The notes under the pieces were generated by a model that saw only the letters and a list, made by a program, of their open reading frames with translations, did not search any database and was not told the origin of the DNA. DNA of 64,000 bases, from NCBI GenBank assembly GCA_003056245.1, contig MVDH01000003.1:1351331-1415330 (forward strand). The letters are read 5' to 3'. This document shows, piece by piece, positions 26,012 through 34,479 of the stretch. Both the position numbers and the translations under genes were made by a program. This DNA comes from Cellvibrio sp. 79 (GTDB lineage: Bacteria > Pseudomonadota > Gammaproteobacteria > Pseudomonadales > Cellvibrionaceae). Positions within the stretch are counted from its first letter, which is position 1; each line of letters begins with the position of its first letter.

Positions 26012-26160
26012 GTCGTTGCCTGGCGGCGATTGTTGTTGCACCTGCAAGGCGGGAGCTGGTTCTTTAGCGGGGGGATCGAGTAAAATCGCCCCCTTGATCC
26101 GGATTTCCCCCGACACTGTGCAAGCAGTGAACTGCCCCAGGCCGCTATGAGATTTTCCCA

Positions 26161-27534
26161 ATGAGACAACTCCTGCTTTTTTGTGCGCTGGCCATGACCA
26201 GCCTTGGTGCGCGCGCTGACATGTTCGCCATTTTCCGTGAGCCCGATGGCAGCACTAAATGGCAATATGTCGCCAACACCTCGGCAGGGGTTTTAATTAT
26301 CACGCTGGTGATCGTGCTGATTTTTTTATTCCGTGCCCATCGCCGCGCCATGCGCTGGAATCGCGCGCTCACTGACATCAAAGCTCATCTGGAGCAACGC
26401 GTTGCCCAACGTACTGCCGTGTTGCAACAAACTACTGAACAATTGCAGGAGCGTGAGGCTTACATCGGTAGCATTGTTAATTCCATGCCGGTGATGTTGA
26501 TTGGTTTGAACCAGGAATTGCAAATCACCCAGTGGAATAAAAAAGCCGAAGAAATTACCGGTCGCCCGTTAGCGGATGTGATTGGAAAAAATTTATGGGA
26601 AGCGTACCCGGCAATAACGCTTACCGTTGATCAGGTGAAAGCAGCATTAGCCAGCGACGAGACGACGAGCCTTAAACATACTCAGCGTGGACAATACACG
26701 TTTGATATCACGCTTTATCCGCTCGACAATCAAAATACTGACATTGTGATTTTGATTTCCGATGTGACCAAGCTGGTCAGCGCAGAAAATAAATTGGCCG
26801 AGCGCGATAAAGTGTCGGCGATGGGTGAATTGGCATCAGCAATGGCCTATGACATCAGCTTGCCGATCAATACCATTTTTGCGCGCGTCTCCAGTGCGCG
26901 CCAGGAAATTGAAGCGGCTGAGCTGGGCGATGTAAAACAATTTTTATTGCAGGAAGTAGAAACGGTGCGCTTAAGCGCACAACAAGCGACGGCCATTGCA
27001 CACAACTTACTGGATCTCGCCGGCAGTCATCGCGATAGCAAACAACCAGCTGATGTCCCGCCAATTATGGATCGCGCCATTGAGTTGGCGAGCGATTTAT
27101 TTACTGACGTAAATGGCCTCACGTTCAAATACATTAATATTCGCCGCAACTACGCTGATGACCTGCCACCAATTCCGTGTTTCCCGGCAGAACTTGAGCA
27201 AGTATTTGTGCGCTTGATGCGCAATGCATTTTACGCGCTCAATGCAAAAGTCTGGGATGAACACAATAAACCCTGGATCAATATTGAAATCGGAAAATTC
27301 TACGATTCGCTGTGGGTCAAACTGGAACATAACGGCAAGAGTTTAACCGAAGAAGAACAACTGGATATTTTCCAGCCTTTCTTCTCGCTCACTGATCGCA
27401 ATTCCAGTTTTCCGGTAGAGCAACGTTTATCTTATTCCTATTTTATTATCACTGATCACCACCGCGGCCAGATGGCGGTGACATCGGATGATGAACATGG
27501 AACTTGTTTTAATATCCAATTAGCGTTGAGCTAA
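26161..27534 (+). CDS. PAS-domain sensor kinase homologue lacking the phospho-accepting histidine
   Basis: A 457-residue membrane protein. A signal-like segment (1-20), a transmembrane helix (about 40-60), a coiled coil (70-100), a PAS domain (about 100-215), then a degraded NtrB/FixL-type kinase core. The H-box reads MGELASAMAYDISLPI: Tyr230 stands where the conserved His is expected. The N-box still has RNAFYAL, but the G1 box (DxGxG) is replaced by LEHNGKSL and the G2 glycines are missing. It is therefore probably a catalytically dead sensor. No response regulator is adjacent. Confidence 0.82.
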   Translation: MRQLLLFCALAMTSLGARADMFAIFREPDGSTKWQYVANTSAGVLIITLVIVLIFLFRAHRRAMRWNRALTDIKAHLEQRVAQRTAVLQQTTEQLQEREAYIGSIVNSMPVMLIGLNQELQITQWNKKAEEITGRPLADVIGKNLWEAYPAITLTVDQVKAALASDETTSLKHTQRGQYTFDITLYPLDNQNTDIVILISDVTKLVSAENKLAERDKVSAMGELASAMAYDISLPINTIFARVSSARQEIEAAELGDVKQFLLQEVETVRLSAQQATAIAHNLLDLAGSHRDSKQPADVPPIMDRAIELASDLFTDVNGLTFKYINIRRNYADDLPPIPCFPAELEQVFVRLMRNAFYALNAKVWDEHNKPWINIEIGKFYDSLWVKLEHNGKSLTEEEQLDIFQPFFSLTDRNSSFPVEQRLSYSYFIITDHHRGQMAVTSDDEHGTCFNIQLALS

Positions 27535-27624
27535 AACTTCCTTTACTTAATAAAGATATTTTTCGGGCGAGACGGAAAATTTTAGCGTGCTATTCACAAG
27601 GAATAAAACGTTATAGGGAATACA

Positions 27625-28100
27625 ATGAAATATTGGTTAGCTCGCCTGATTTCAATCCTTGGTCATCCCGCGTCGGTTATCATGGTATACAGCTTCCGTA
27701 AAACAAAACAGGCCAATGGGCTCACATAGATGCTTCTGGTAAACGGGAGCGCTCTGAGCTAAATCTTTTTGCAATTCTCCTGCTGCTCGGAGTTACCATC
27801 GGGCTTGCTTATTTTCAGGTTGATAGAAGTATTTTATCGGTCACGGGAATTTCTGCACTGCTTATTCTCGTTGCGCATTTGTTACGTAAACATATGAAGC
27901 CCTCTATGCACGTTGCCTTTGCGCTTTTTGCCACTGGTATCCTGTGGCCAGCTTTTTGGATGATGGTCCTGCTAACAATACTAAGCATTGCGCTTATGTG
28001 GTCCCGATTGGTGTTATCTCGCCATACATCAATAGATGTTATTGTCGGCACAGTGTTGGGGTTGGTATGCGGTGGTGTATTTCAACTGGTCACGCACTAA
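27625..28100 (+). pseudogene. frameshifted PAP2-like membrane phosphatase
   Basis: An ATG at 27625 opens a frame (MKYWLARLISILGHPASVIM) that stops at 27727. The continuation is in another frame from about 27699, reading GQWAHIDASGKRER and then several hydrophobic helices, SMHVAFAL, and SRHTSIDVIVGTVLG before a stop at 28100. The SxHxxF and SRHxxxDVxxG motifs are those of PAP2 acid phosphatases. A frame change near 27690-27700 and a short N-terminal region indicate a decayed gene or a sequencing error. The normal product would be a small integral membrane lipid phosphatase. Confidence 0.6.
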
Positions 28101-28173
28101 TTCAGTTGAAGATATTCGGTGATCATTGAAAATTTTATCCTTGGCCCTGAATGACGCATATGGCTGCGCCCTG

Positions 28174-28302
28174 TCAAACTGGATAGTCCTTAGCTGGCTC
28201 AGCATAGTCACGGACATTGGCGTTTTTTTGCGGCTCGGGGACAGTGCACCCCAGTAATAAAAAACTGGCATAACAAAAAAATTGCTTTGAAAAATTGGAA
28301 AT
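28174..28302 (-). CDS. possible tiny lipoprotein (non-ATG start)
   Basis: The minus strand encodes a hydrophobic segment followed by a good lipobox (FLLLGC) and a short polar tail of about 24 residues (TVPEPQKN and on), the size of an entericidin-type lipoprotein. No ATG, GTG or TTG fits; an ATT preceded by AGAGG is the only candidate start, so the call is weak. It lies 49 bases after the small secreted protein gene on the same strand. Confidence 0.25.
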   Translation of the reverse strand: MSNFSKQFFCYASFLLLGCTVPEPQKNANVRDYAEPAKDYPV

Positions 28303-28351
28303 TATTAATTTTTCCTCTTGCCACTGTTCTAGCAAAAAGAAAATGGCCGCA

Positions 28352-28687
28352 TCAGCGACCACCCAACTCAATTTCCATAATCGTGCATTTGTCATCATTA
28401 AAATAAACGGCAATAGGTGTATTACTCATGTATGCCGCCAGCAATATCGAATGGATTTGATCCTTACCTGGATGATCCGGATATAACGATGCGTACAGTG
28501 GGCCGTAACCACTTTGCGACACACAACCACTGAGTTCGGGAATCAGACGGATATTAATACCACCATTCACTGTGGCAACAATACGCGCAATTTTCGCGTT
28601 GGTGACCCACCCTTGTTGACCTGCGAAGGTGGGGATGCTGAACAAAAAAGCAGGCATCAGGGATAAAGCGATAAGCAAGTTTTTCAT
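28352..28687 (-). CDS. small secreted protein, unknown function
   Basis: A 111-residue protein with a clear signal peptide (residues 1-22, ending PTFA) and a strong ribosome site (AAGGAG five to six bases before the ATG). The mature part has GWVTNAKIARIVATVNGGINIRL and two Cys that could form a disulphide. Its layout recalls small secreted proteins of the DUF5992 kind, which is a tentative impression and not a match I could verify. It stands at the downstream end of the immunity-gene island and may or may not be part of it. Confidence 0.6.
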   Translation of the reverse strand: MKNLLIALSLMPAFLFSIPTFAGQQGWVTNAKIARIVATVNGGINIRLIPELSGCVSQSGYGPLYASLYPDHPGKDQIHSILLAAYMSNTPIAVYFNDDKCTIMEIELGGR

Positions 28688-28925
28688 TTTTTAACTCCTT
28701 GGTAATAATTCTAATCCGGTAGGATATGCTTTGAAATTTAATAAAGTAAAAATGATTTGGTATGAGTTGTTCCATTGTTATTGATCAATTTGATCATCAT
28801 TATTTGATCTTTATTTCAATGCTAAATCTTATTTATGTGAAGCAATATTTTGCTTTTAACTCTCAATAACAAAAATAGTTTGTTATTGTTTGCTTTTCGT
28901 ATTGTTGAATTTTTTCCTTGATTAA

Positions 28926-29546
28926 TTAGTTTAGCCATTTTTTGATCCAGGCATTCATTTCGGGATTTTTAACCATCTCATGCCAGAGCGGGAAATTTGG
29001 CTCGTGAATTCGTGTTGGACCAAATTCCCAAGGCTGCTCGCCATTGAGTTTTTTTATCATCAATGTTTTTGATTCTTCTATATTGATGTGGGCTTCAACA
29101 AGCTCTTGTATGTCTTTAAAATCTTTGTCTAATTCAGCAGTTAATTTTTTTATAGACCATAATAACCATGCTTGTATTTCGGTTTTTGAATATGCGATAG
29201 CAGGAAATAAATAAGGGTTTTTATCATTCCAGTGCGAAAAATCATCCATGATATAAACTGCATATCGAGAACCTTTTGGAAATTTTTTTATCGCATTAAC
29301 AGGTTCTCCATCATAATCATCCTCATCATTCCAATATGCTTGGATAAAATACTCAGGACCATATTCATTCCTGAGTATTGCTTCCGGCCAGTTACGTCCG
29401 GTATCCAACAGCTTGGTCAGGATCAGATCTAACTGATCCTGAAATAATAAAAGTTCCTGCGAGGCATTCCGCAATATTACGCCACATGAATTGATTACAA
29501 CGGCATGTGGTGATTTGTAGTCAATGATATTAAACTCCAAAGACAA
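28926..29546 (-). CDS. putative immunity protein, family B, copy 1
   Basis: A 206-residue soluble acidic protein of unknown family. It is rich in Trp and acidic residues (AYWNDEDDYDGEP, IMDDFSHWNDKNPYLFPA) and has no signal peptide or membrane segment. A near-identical paralogue lies at 31635-32258 and a 3' remnant of a third at 32794-32838. The start is TTG with AGGAG seven bases upstream. It follows the family A gene by 43 bases, so both are probably cotranscribed. Its role as immunity protein is inferred from the island context. Confidence 0.6.
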   Translation of the reverse strand: MSLEFNIIDYKSPHAVVINSCGVILRNASQELLLFQDQLDLILTKLLDTGRNWPEAILRNEYGPEYFIQAYWNDEDDYDGEPVNAIKKFPKGSRYAVYIMDDFSHWNDKNPYLFPAIAYSKTEIQAWLLWSIKKLTAELDKDFKDIQELVEAHINIEESKTLMIKKLNGEQPWEFGPTRIHEPNFPLWHEMVKNPEMNAWIKKWLN

Positions 29547-29589
29547 ATAATTTCTCCTGTTGATCCTATTTATATAAGAGTCGTATTAA

Positions 29590-30288
29590 TTAGTAAATTG
29601 GTATTGCCTTCCTAAAAAAATTATCTGGGAAAAACTCTTTGGCCCTTTTTCTTAATTCAACAAAACCTTTCATGTCAGTAATTACATCGTCTATATTCGG
29701 CGAAACTTTAAGCATTATTCCATTATGAAGGTTTTCAACATTAAAGCCGGTGTTTTTAAGGCCTCTGATATCTATTTTTTCCATATAAGGCATTGAGAAA
29801 TAATTAAGCCAAGCCAAGTTATCGAAGCCATCCCTGGAAATTGGTTTATCAAAAGCCCCAAGGAAAAAATCGGAAGTAATTGATCTTTCCTCATACTTTT
29901 GATCAAATTCTTTTTCCGTGCACAAATGAAGGTAAGCATATTTTGGATTGCAGGCTTTAATTAAATCTATAAAAAATTCAAAAAAAATAGCTTTTTTATT
30001 GTAAAAAATTTTTATTGTTACGGCACCAGCATAATCTGCATTGGAATGATGTATTCCTCCACGAGAAGGTGACGATTTTTTTCTTATCCAGGCAGCATCA
30101 TCAACCGTGAAATATTTAAGAGCAGAGTCAATATCAACAACAGGATTATTAATAGGATCGTAAAAGGACACAATTTCTGGAGCATATTGTGGATATCTAA
30201 GATATAAACACTCTAAGAATTGTGTACAAAAATCTATAGATTTTGTATCGCAATCAATAAGTAAGGAAATTAGAATATAGCTTTTCAT
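29590..30288 (-). CDS. putative immunity protein, family A, copy 1 (intact)
   Basis: A 232-residue soluble protein beginning MKSYILISLLIDCDTKSIDF, with no signal peptide despite the hydrophobic start. Notable stretches are PKYAYLHLCTEKEFDQKYEER and DNLAWLNYFSMPYMEKI. Its ATG overlaps the stop codon of an upstream toxin-tail remnant (ATGA), the arrangement of translationally coupled toxin/immunity genes. A second copy with a frameshift lies at 30699-31398; the first ~105 coding bases of the two differ at only about three positions, so the duplication or conversion is recent. No named family was recognised. Confidence 0.6.
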   Translation of the reverse strand: MKSYILISLLIDCDTKSIDFCTQFLECLYLRYPQYAPEIVSFYDPINNPVVDIDSALKYFTVDDAAWIRKKSSPSRGGIHHSNADYAGAVTIKIFYNKKAIFFEFFIDLIKACNPKYAYLHLCTEKEFDQKYEERSITSDFFLGAFDKPISRDGFDNLAWLNYFSMPYMEKIDIRGLKNTGFNVENLHNGIMLKVSPNIDDVITDMKGFVELRKRAKEFFPDNFFRKAIPIY

Positions 30289-30371
30289 GGAAGAACCTTA
30301 TTACCCTTCATGTCAATATTTGAAAAGGTGCTCTCAGATAGGTTGCATTCCAATACTCGCCCATCTGTACT
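30285..30371 (-). pseudogene. toxin C-terminal tail remnant in front of family A copy 1
   Basis: Twenty-eight codons reading into CNLSESTFSNIDMKGNKVLP and a TGA that overlaps the ATG of the next gene. The same tail (TFSNIDM at its centre) occurs before the other family A copy. Upstream the frame closes at a TAA, so the rest of the toxin is gone here. Confidence 0.55.
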
Positions 30372-30464
30372 CTTGCATTATTTGATTTTTGAGATATCAA
30401 TGAATTTTATTTCACAGTTGCACATTGAACAATTAAAACGATATGAATATCCATAACTACACCA

Positions 30465-30662
30465 TTAAAGGGTCATGCGGGATTTTTTAACGCTGACTGG
30501 TGCGTCCAGATCAGCAGCAATACAACGCGGGCTCGAATCCGTCCAGTAAAGCGGCTCCTTCACGCGCGCAATAATATCAATTGGATTAGTAGGTGCGGCG
30601 GCATCCACAATCGTTACATTACAAGCAGCTGGGTTTATTCCCGACAGTTCAATATCAACCAT
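30465..30662 (-). pseudogene. open fragment between the two family A copies
   Basis: A 65-residue frame (MVDIELSGINPAACNVTIVD and on, ending KKSRMTL) without a convincing ribosome site or known motif. It lies between the broken and the intact family A genes and could be a piece of a deleted toxin or immunity gene. Chance is possible. Confidence 0.3.
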
Positions 30663-30698
30663 TAATTTGCATTAAAAACTCTATTGAGAAAATAACCA

Positions 30699-31398
30699 TT
30701 AGTAAATTGGTGTAGGTCTTCTAAAAAAATTATATGGGAAAAACTCTTTGGCTTTTTTTCTTAATTCAACAAAGCCTTCCATGTCAGTAATTACATCTTC
30801 CATGTTGGGGGAAACTTTAAGCATTATTCCGTTATGAAAGATTTCCAATTCAAATCCGGCTGCCTTAAGGCCTCCTGCGTTTATTTTATCTATATAGGGT
30901 GTGGAAAAGTAATTAAGCCAAGCCAAATTTGCAAAACCGGCCCTAGATACTGGTTTATCAAAAGCACCTTGAAAAAAATCGGAAGTGATTGATCTTTCTT
31001 CGTACTTTTTATCGAATTCTTTTTCAGTGCATAAATGAAGAAAAGCATATTTCGGATTGCAAACCTTAATTAGTTCTACAAAAAAATCCCCCAGGGCAGT
31101 CTTTTTGTTATGGGATATTGTAATCACAAGCGCTCCTGCATACTCCCCCCAAGAGTGGTATATCCCTCCATCAGAACGCACTGGTTTTTTTCCTTACCCA
31201 GGCAGTGTTGTCAACAGTGAAATAAGCGAGTGCAGATTTCACATCAGTAACAGGAATATTTATTGGATCGTAAAATGACACAAGTTCTGGAGCATATTGT
31301 GGATATCTAAGATATAAACACTCTAATAATTGTGTACAAAAATCTATAGATTTTGTATCGCAATCAATAAGTAAGGAAATCAAAATATAGCTTTTCAT
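30699..31398 (-). pseudogene. putative immunity gene, family A, copy 2 (frameshifted)
   Basis: The same family as 29590-30288. The first 75 residues run from the ATG at 31398 to a premature stop at 31171; the rest continues in another frame to 30699. The break is at a run of seven A (minus strand, 31185-31191): with six the frame would read AWVRKK, PVRSDGG and on through PIY exactly like copy 1. The ATG overlaps the stop of a toxin-tail remnant. Confidence 0.75.
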
Positions 31399-31529
31399 CG
31401 CAGAGCCTTATTATCCGCCATATCAATATTAGAAAAAGTACCCGTAGATAGATTGTATTCGAATATACGTCCACCGCTATCTTTAATCTCCTTCAACAGG
31501 AATCGAGATAGTCTTGGTTTTAGAGCTGA
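31395..31529 (-). pseudogene. toxin C-terminal tail remnant in front of family A copy 2
   Basis: Forty-four codons ending in EYNLSTGTFSNIDMADNK and a TGA that overlaps the next ATG. It parallels the remnant at 30285-30371 and extends further upstream (SALKPRLSRFLLKEIKDSGG). A TAA closes the frame at its upstream end, so it is a truncated gene. Confidence 0.6.
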
Positions 31530-31634
31530 TAATTAATAAATGATGTATTCTCGTCTTTGGCCAGCTATATCTGAGCTCATAATTGGCGCTATTTATAAAA
31601 TGCATATTTTTTGATTAAATTCTTTAGCACTAAT

Positions 31635-32258
31635 TTAGTCCAGCCATTTTCTGATCCACGCGTTCATTTCATGATTTTTAGTCATCTCATGCCAAAGCGC
31701 GAAATTGGGCTCATGGATTCTGGTGGGGCCTAACTCCCAAGCTAATTCGCCATTGAGCTTTTTTATCATTAACGCTTTTGATTCTTCTATATTAATGTGA
31801 GCTTCAACAAGTTCTCGTATATCCTCAAAATTTCTTTCTAACTCGACAGCCAACTTTTTTATAGACCATAGCAGCCACGCTTGTATTTCGGGTTTTGAAT
31901 ATGCAACGGCAGGAAATACGTAGGGGTTTTTGTCATTCCAGTGTGAAAAATCGTCCATGATGTAAACCACATACTGAGAACCTTTTGGAAATTTTTTTAT
32001 AGCATTGACAGGAGCCCCATCATATTCATCCTCATCATTCCAATACGCCTGGATAAAATATTCTGGGCCATACTCATTTCTAAGTACTGCTTCTGGCCAA
32101 TGACGATTAGTGTCTAATAACTTGGTCAGGATCAGATCCACCTGATCCTGAAATAATAAAGGCTCCTGCGAAGCATTTCGTAATATGGCTCCGCATGAAT
32201 TAATTACCACTGCATGCGGTGATTTATAGCCGATGATATTAAATTCTAAGACAAACAA
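31635..32258 (-). CDS. putative immunity protein, family B, copy 2
   Basis: A 207-residue protein closely similar to the one at 28926-29546 along its whole length (same AYWNDEDEYDG, IMDDFSHWNDKNPY and LGPTRIHEPNF stretches) with scattered substitutions. The start is a TTG with AGGA three bases upstream. It is intact. It lies upstream of the family A copy 2 module, so the order of A and B relative to the first pair is reversed in the array. Confidence 0.6.
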   Translation of the reverse strand: MFVLEFNIIGYKSPHAVVINSCGAILRNASQEPLLFQDQVDLILTKLLDTNRHWPEAVLRNEYGPEYFIQAYWNDEDEYDGAPVNAIKKFPKGSQYVVYIMDDFSHWNDKNPYVFPAVAYSKPEIQAWLLWSIKKLAVELERNFEDIRELVEAHINIEESKALMIKKLNGELAWELGPTRIHEPNFALWHEMTKNHEMNAWIRKWLD

Positions 32259-32311
32259 TTTTCCTGCGCTCCTATTAATGTTGCTCGTGTCAAACCTTAC
32301 AATTTACTGCA

Positions 32312-32667
32312 TTAAAGATATGGTCCATCAATTACCTTTTGCCGCTCAAGCCAACTGTCATAGTCTTCCCAACTCATGGGCGTGTAATTTCCCCTGTCAT
32401 CAAGATAGTGAAAGCCAAAATCACTCAAATCCGGATCACCAAAATCTTCAAATTCAATTGCATAATCAATGCACTCTTTAATAGGAGCGGCGCCTAATAT
32501 CATGAGATATAACGTTCCTTCATGACCTATACCTGTTTTCCATTTTTGAATTAAATAATCCACTCTGGATGGCTTTTCCTTAAGGCATTCATAGAAGATT
32601 TCAAATGCCCTTCGCTGTATAAATTTAATTGCAAAAAGCTCTCGAAAGTATCTTTATAATGGCTCAT
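32312..32667 (-). pseudogene. putative immunity-type gene C with a frameshift
   Basis: An ATG at 32667 with GGGAG upstream opens MSHYKDTFES; near 32630 the frame has to change to continue as AIKFIQRRAFEIFYECLKEK and on to KVIDGPYL at 32312. Total length is 356 bases, not a multiple of three. The product would be a ~118-residue acidic protein (FEDFGDPDLSDFGFHYLDD) of the kind found in immunity arrays. No family was recognised. The downstream part is also open from a GTG at 32563. Confidence 0.5.
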
Positions 32668-32793
32668 AAAATTCTGCTCCCAACTAGGATGAACAGTATT
32701 AATTAGCCCGGTTTTCGAGATGAGTTATTTTCCCGCTAAACAATATTTATAAATGTACTATTTTTTAATTAGTTAAACTCTTTTAAAATTAAT

Positions 32794-32838
32794 TTAGTCC
32801 AACCATTTCCTGATTCAGGCATTCATTTCTGGGTTTTT
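32794..32838 (-). pseudogene. 3' remnant of a third family B gene
   Basis: These bases read NPEMNA, a TGA in place of the conserved Trp codon, then IRKWLD and a TAA, matching the last ~14 codons of the two family B genes. Nothing upstream continues the match, so only the end of a third copy is left. Confidence 0.6.
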
Positions 32839-32988
32839 GGTTTTTTTAATGTAAAGATGAAAAAGAATTCACTAAATTAGGCTTCGAAAATTTTTTTATT
32901 CCAAAACGTTGGTGTTTAATGCAGCAATGAATTTTCCAATGACTGCAAGTTGAATAAACAGCTATAAGGAAAATTATTTTCTATATTA

Positions 32989-33390
32989 TTAGCGGCTTAA
33001 AATTTCCTCAGAAACATTTCCCGTGGTAAAAAATTCCTTAAATACGGAGAAGACGAAATCTTCATCATAAGAAATAGTGCGTCCGCTGTATTGATTTCCG
33101 CGAATAAAAATTTTAGTGTCATCAGTATTGGGGTTGAAATACTCTCGGACAAAGTTACCATTTCCGTCTTCATCAACTAACAATAATAAAAAGGCTCCTT
33201 TTTCGGTAATGATTTCCAATCGGCAAGGGCCTTCATCTATTTCCTTTAGTATGTCAAGCCCTAAACTTCCCGATTCTTTTATAATAAGCTTCAATTTTTC
33301 ATCTATTTGTTCCCATGTAACATTATCAATTGTGCCTCCTATACTATTGTTAATGCCTATTCCTTTAGCCCAGCTAATTGAAAATTTCAT
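32989..33390 (-). CDS. putative immunity protein (DUF6911-like)
   Basis: A 133-residue acidic soluble protein. It begins MKFSISWAKGIGINNSIGGT and ends with FVFSVFKEFFTTGNVSEEIL, with a glycine/asparagine-rich middle (YFNPNTDDTKIFIRG). This layout resembles the DUF6911 family as I recall it, not verified. It is intact and is the first gene behind the haemagglutinin remnant, the position expected for the immunity gene of a C-terminal toxin tip. Confidence 0.55.
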   Translation of the reverse strand: MKFSISWAKGIGINNSIGGTIDNVTWEQIDEKLKLIIKESGSLGLDILKEIDEGPCRLEIITEKGAFLLLLVDEDGNGNFVREYFNPNTDDTKIFIRGNQYSGRTISYDEDFVFSVFKEFFTTGNVSEEILSR

Positions 33391-33451
33391 ATGTCACACC
33401 TCAATCTGTCTTCGGTCTAAGTTTTTTATCTCCGAGCTGCCAAATATATGT

Positions 33452-33637
33452 TTACAACAGCTTCAGCGCGAGCCCATTTATCAGACACAGAAATGTCTGT
33501 TGTAAGGGCACCTCCGGGACCTGAGGATTATATCTGTATATGGCTGCCTGTCTGGATGCATTACCAATGCTGGCAACTTCCTGAGCCCATTCGCTATCGG
33601 GTGATGAATTTAACCACTCAACAGCATCTTGCTTCAT
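33452..33637 (-). pseudogene. possible toxin-tip fragment
   Basis: A 61-residue frame between the haemagglutinin remnant and the DUF6911-like gene. It reads DAVEWLNSSPDSEWAQEV and on without a ribosome site or known domain. Its position is where the C-terminal toxin domain of a CdiA-type exoprotein would end, so it may be the last piece of one. Chance cannot be ruled out. Confidence 0.3.
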
Positions 33638-33669
33638 TTGGTTGAGCTTCTACATTGCAATCGAAATAT

Positions 33670-34471
33670 CTAAAACATATTTTGAGCTGCATTTCTTCCT
33701 GCTGCTCCAGCAACATCTACATTGGATTTTTTGGTGTATTTCTCAAGCTCATAATCCAATTCTTTGGACATCAGCAAATTAACACCGCCGTTCTCCGCCC
33801 TGATTTCTGCACCATCGGCACTGGTAATGGAGGCTGCCTTGATGGTGATGTCTCCCATTCCAGTATGAAGTGCAACACCTCTACCTGCTTTGATGACTGA
33901 GCGTATGGCTTCGAATTTAAAATCTTCTTCAACACGCGAGCCTTTTTTATAGGTGTAAGTACGCTGGCGAGTATCTGTGTCCAGATAAATACCCATCTGC
34001 GCCATCATATTGATAAAACCGGTTTCGCTTTCAATCGTTGCGCCATTAATTTCAATGGTTCTGCCCGCAAAAAAATTGATATTTTCGACAGCGGTCAATT
34101 TACTGCCGAAATAATCGATGACTGAGCTTTGTGAGTAACGGGTATTGATCGTGTTGCCGAATTGCTGGCTGACAATCTGGATAAGCTGTGTTGTATAACG
34201 TGGTGATACTGTTGTATTCGCTATCGCGCTTTAATAGATAGGCTCCAAGCAGTCGCTTTAATTGCGAGCGGATGGATAGGAGCTCGACATAATTGCCTCC
34301 AATTTTTTGCCCAGCCGATAAATGGGGACAAATATCTGCACATCTCCTACACCAATCGGTACGAGTTGCGGTGCGGGAACTTATATTGTGAATCAATAAA
34401 TGTGCCTGGGTAAAAGCTCTGTACCCGGTATTAGTAATGTGTTCCGTTCGCTTTGCCACTGGGCAGGGCAA
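33670..34471 (-). pseudogene. remnant of a filamentous-haemagglutinin/CdiA-type exoprotein
   Basis: The 3' part (33670-34200) reads in one frame as SSVIDYFGSKLTAVENINFF, GRTIEINGATIESETGFI, GDITIKAASITSADGAEIR and GGVNLLMSKELDYELEKYTK: beta-helical repeats of two-partner-secretion exoproteins such as FHA and CdiA. Upstream, recognisable pieces (VGDVQIFVPI; QKIGGNYVELLSIRSQLKR; LLGAYLLKRDSEYNSIT) continue in two other frames, so there are at least two frameshifts. There is no secretion signal and no outer-membrane partner (TpsB/CdiB) in the window. It is the decayed end of a large gene whose tips and immunity genes follow. Confidence 0.7.
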
Positions 34472-34479
34472 ATGTGTTT

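Noticed and set aside
28926-34471. Insertion sequence, integron or phage origin of the accessory island
   Set aside because: No transposase, integrase, att-like repeat or inverted terminal repeat was found.
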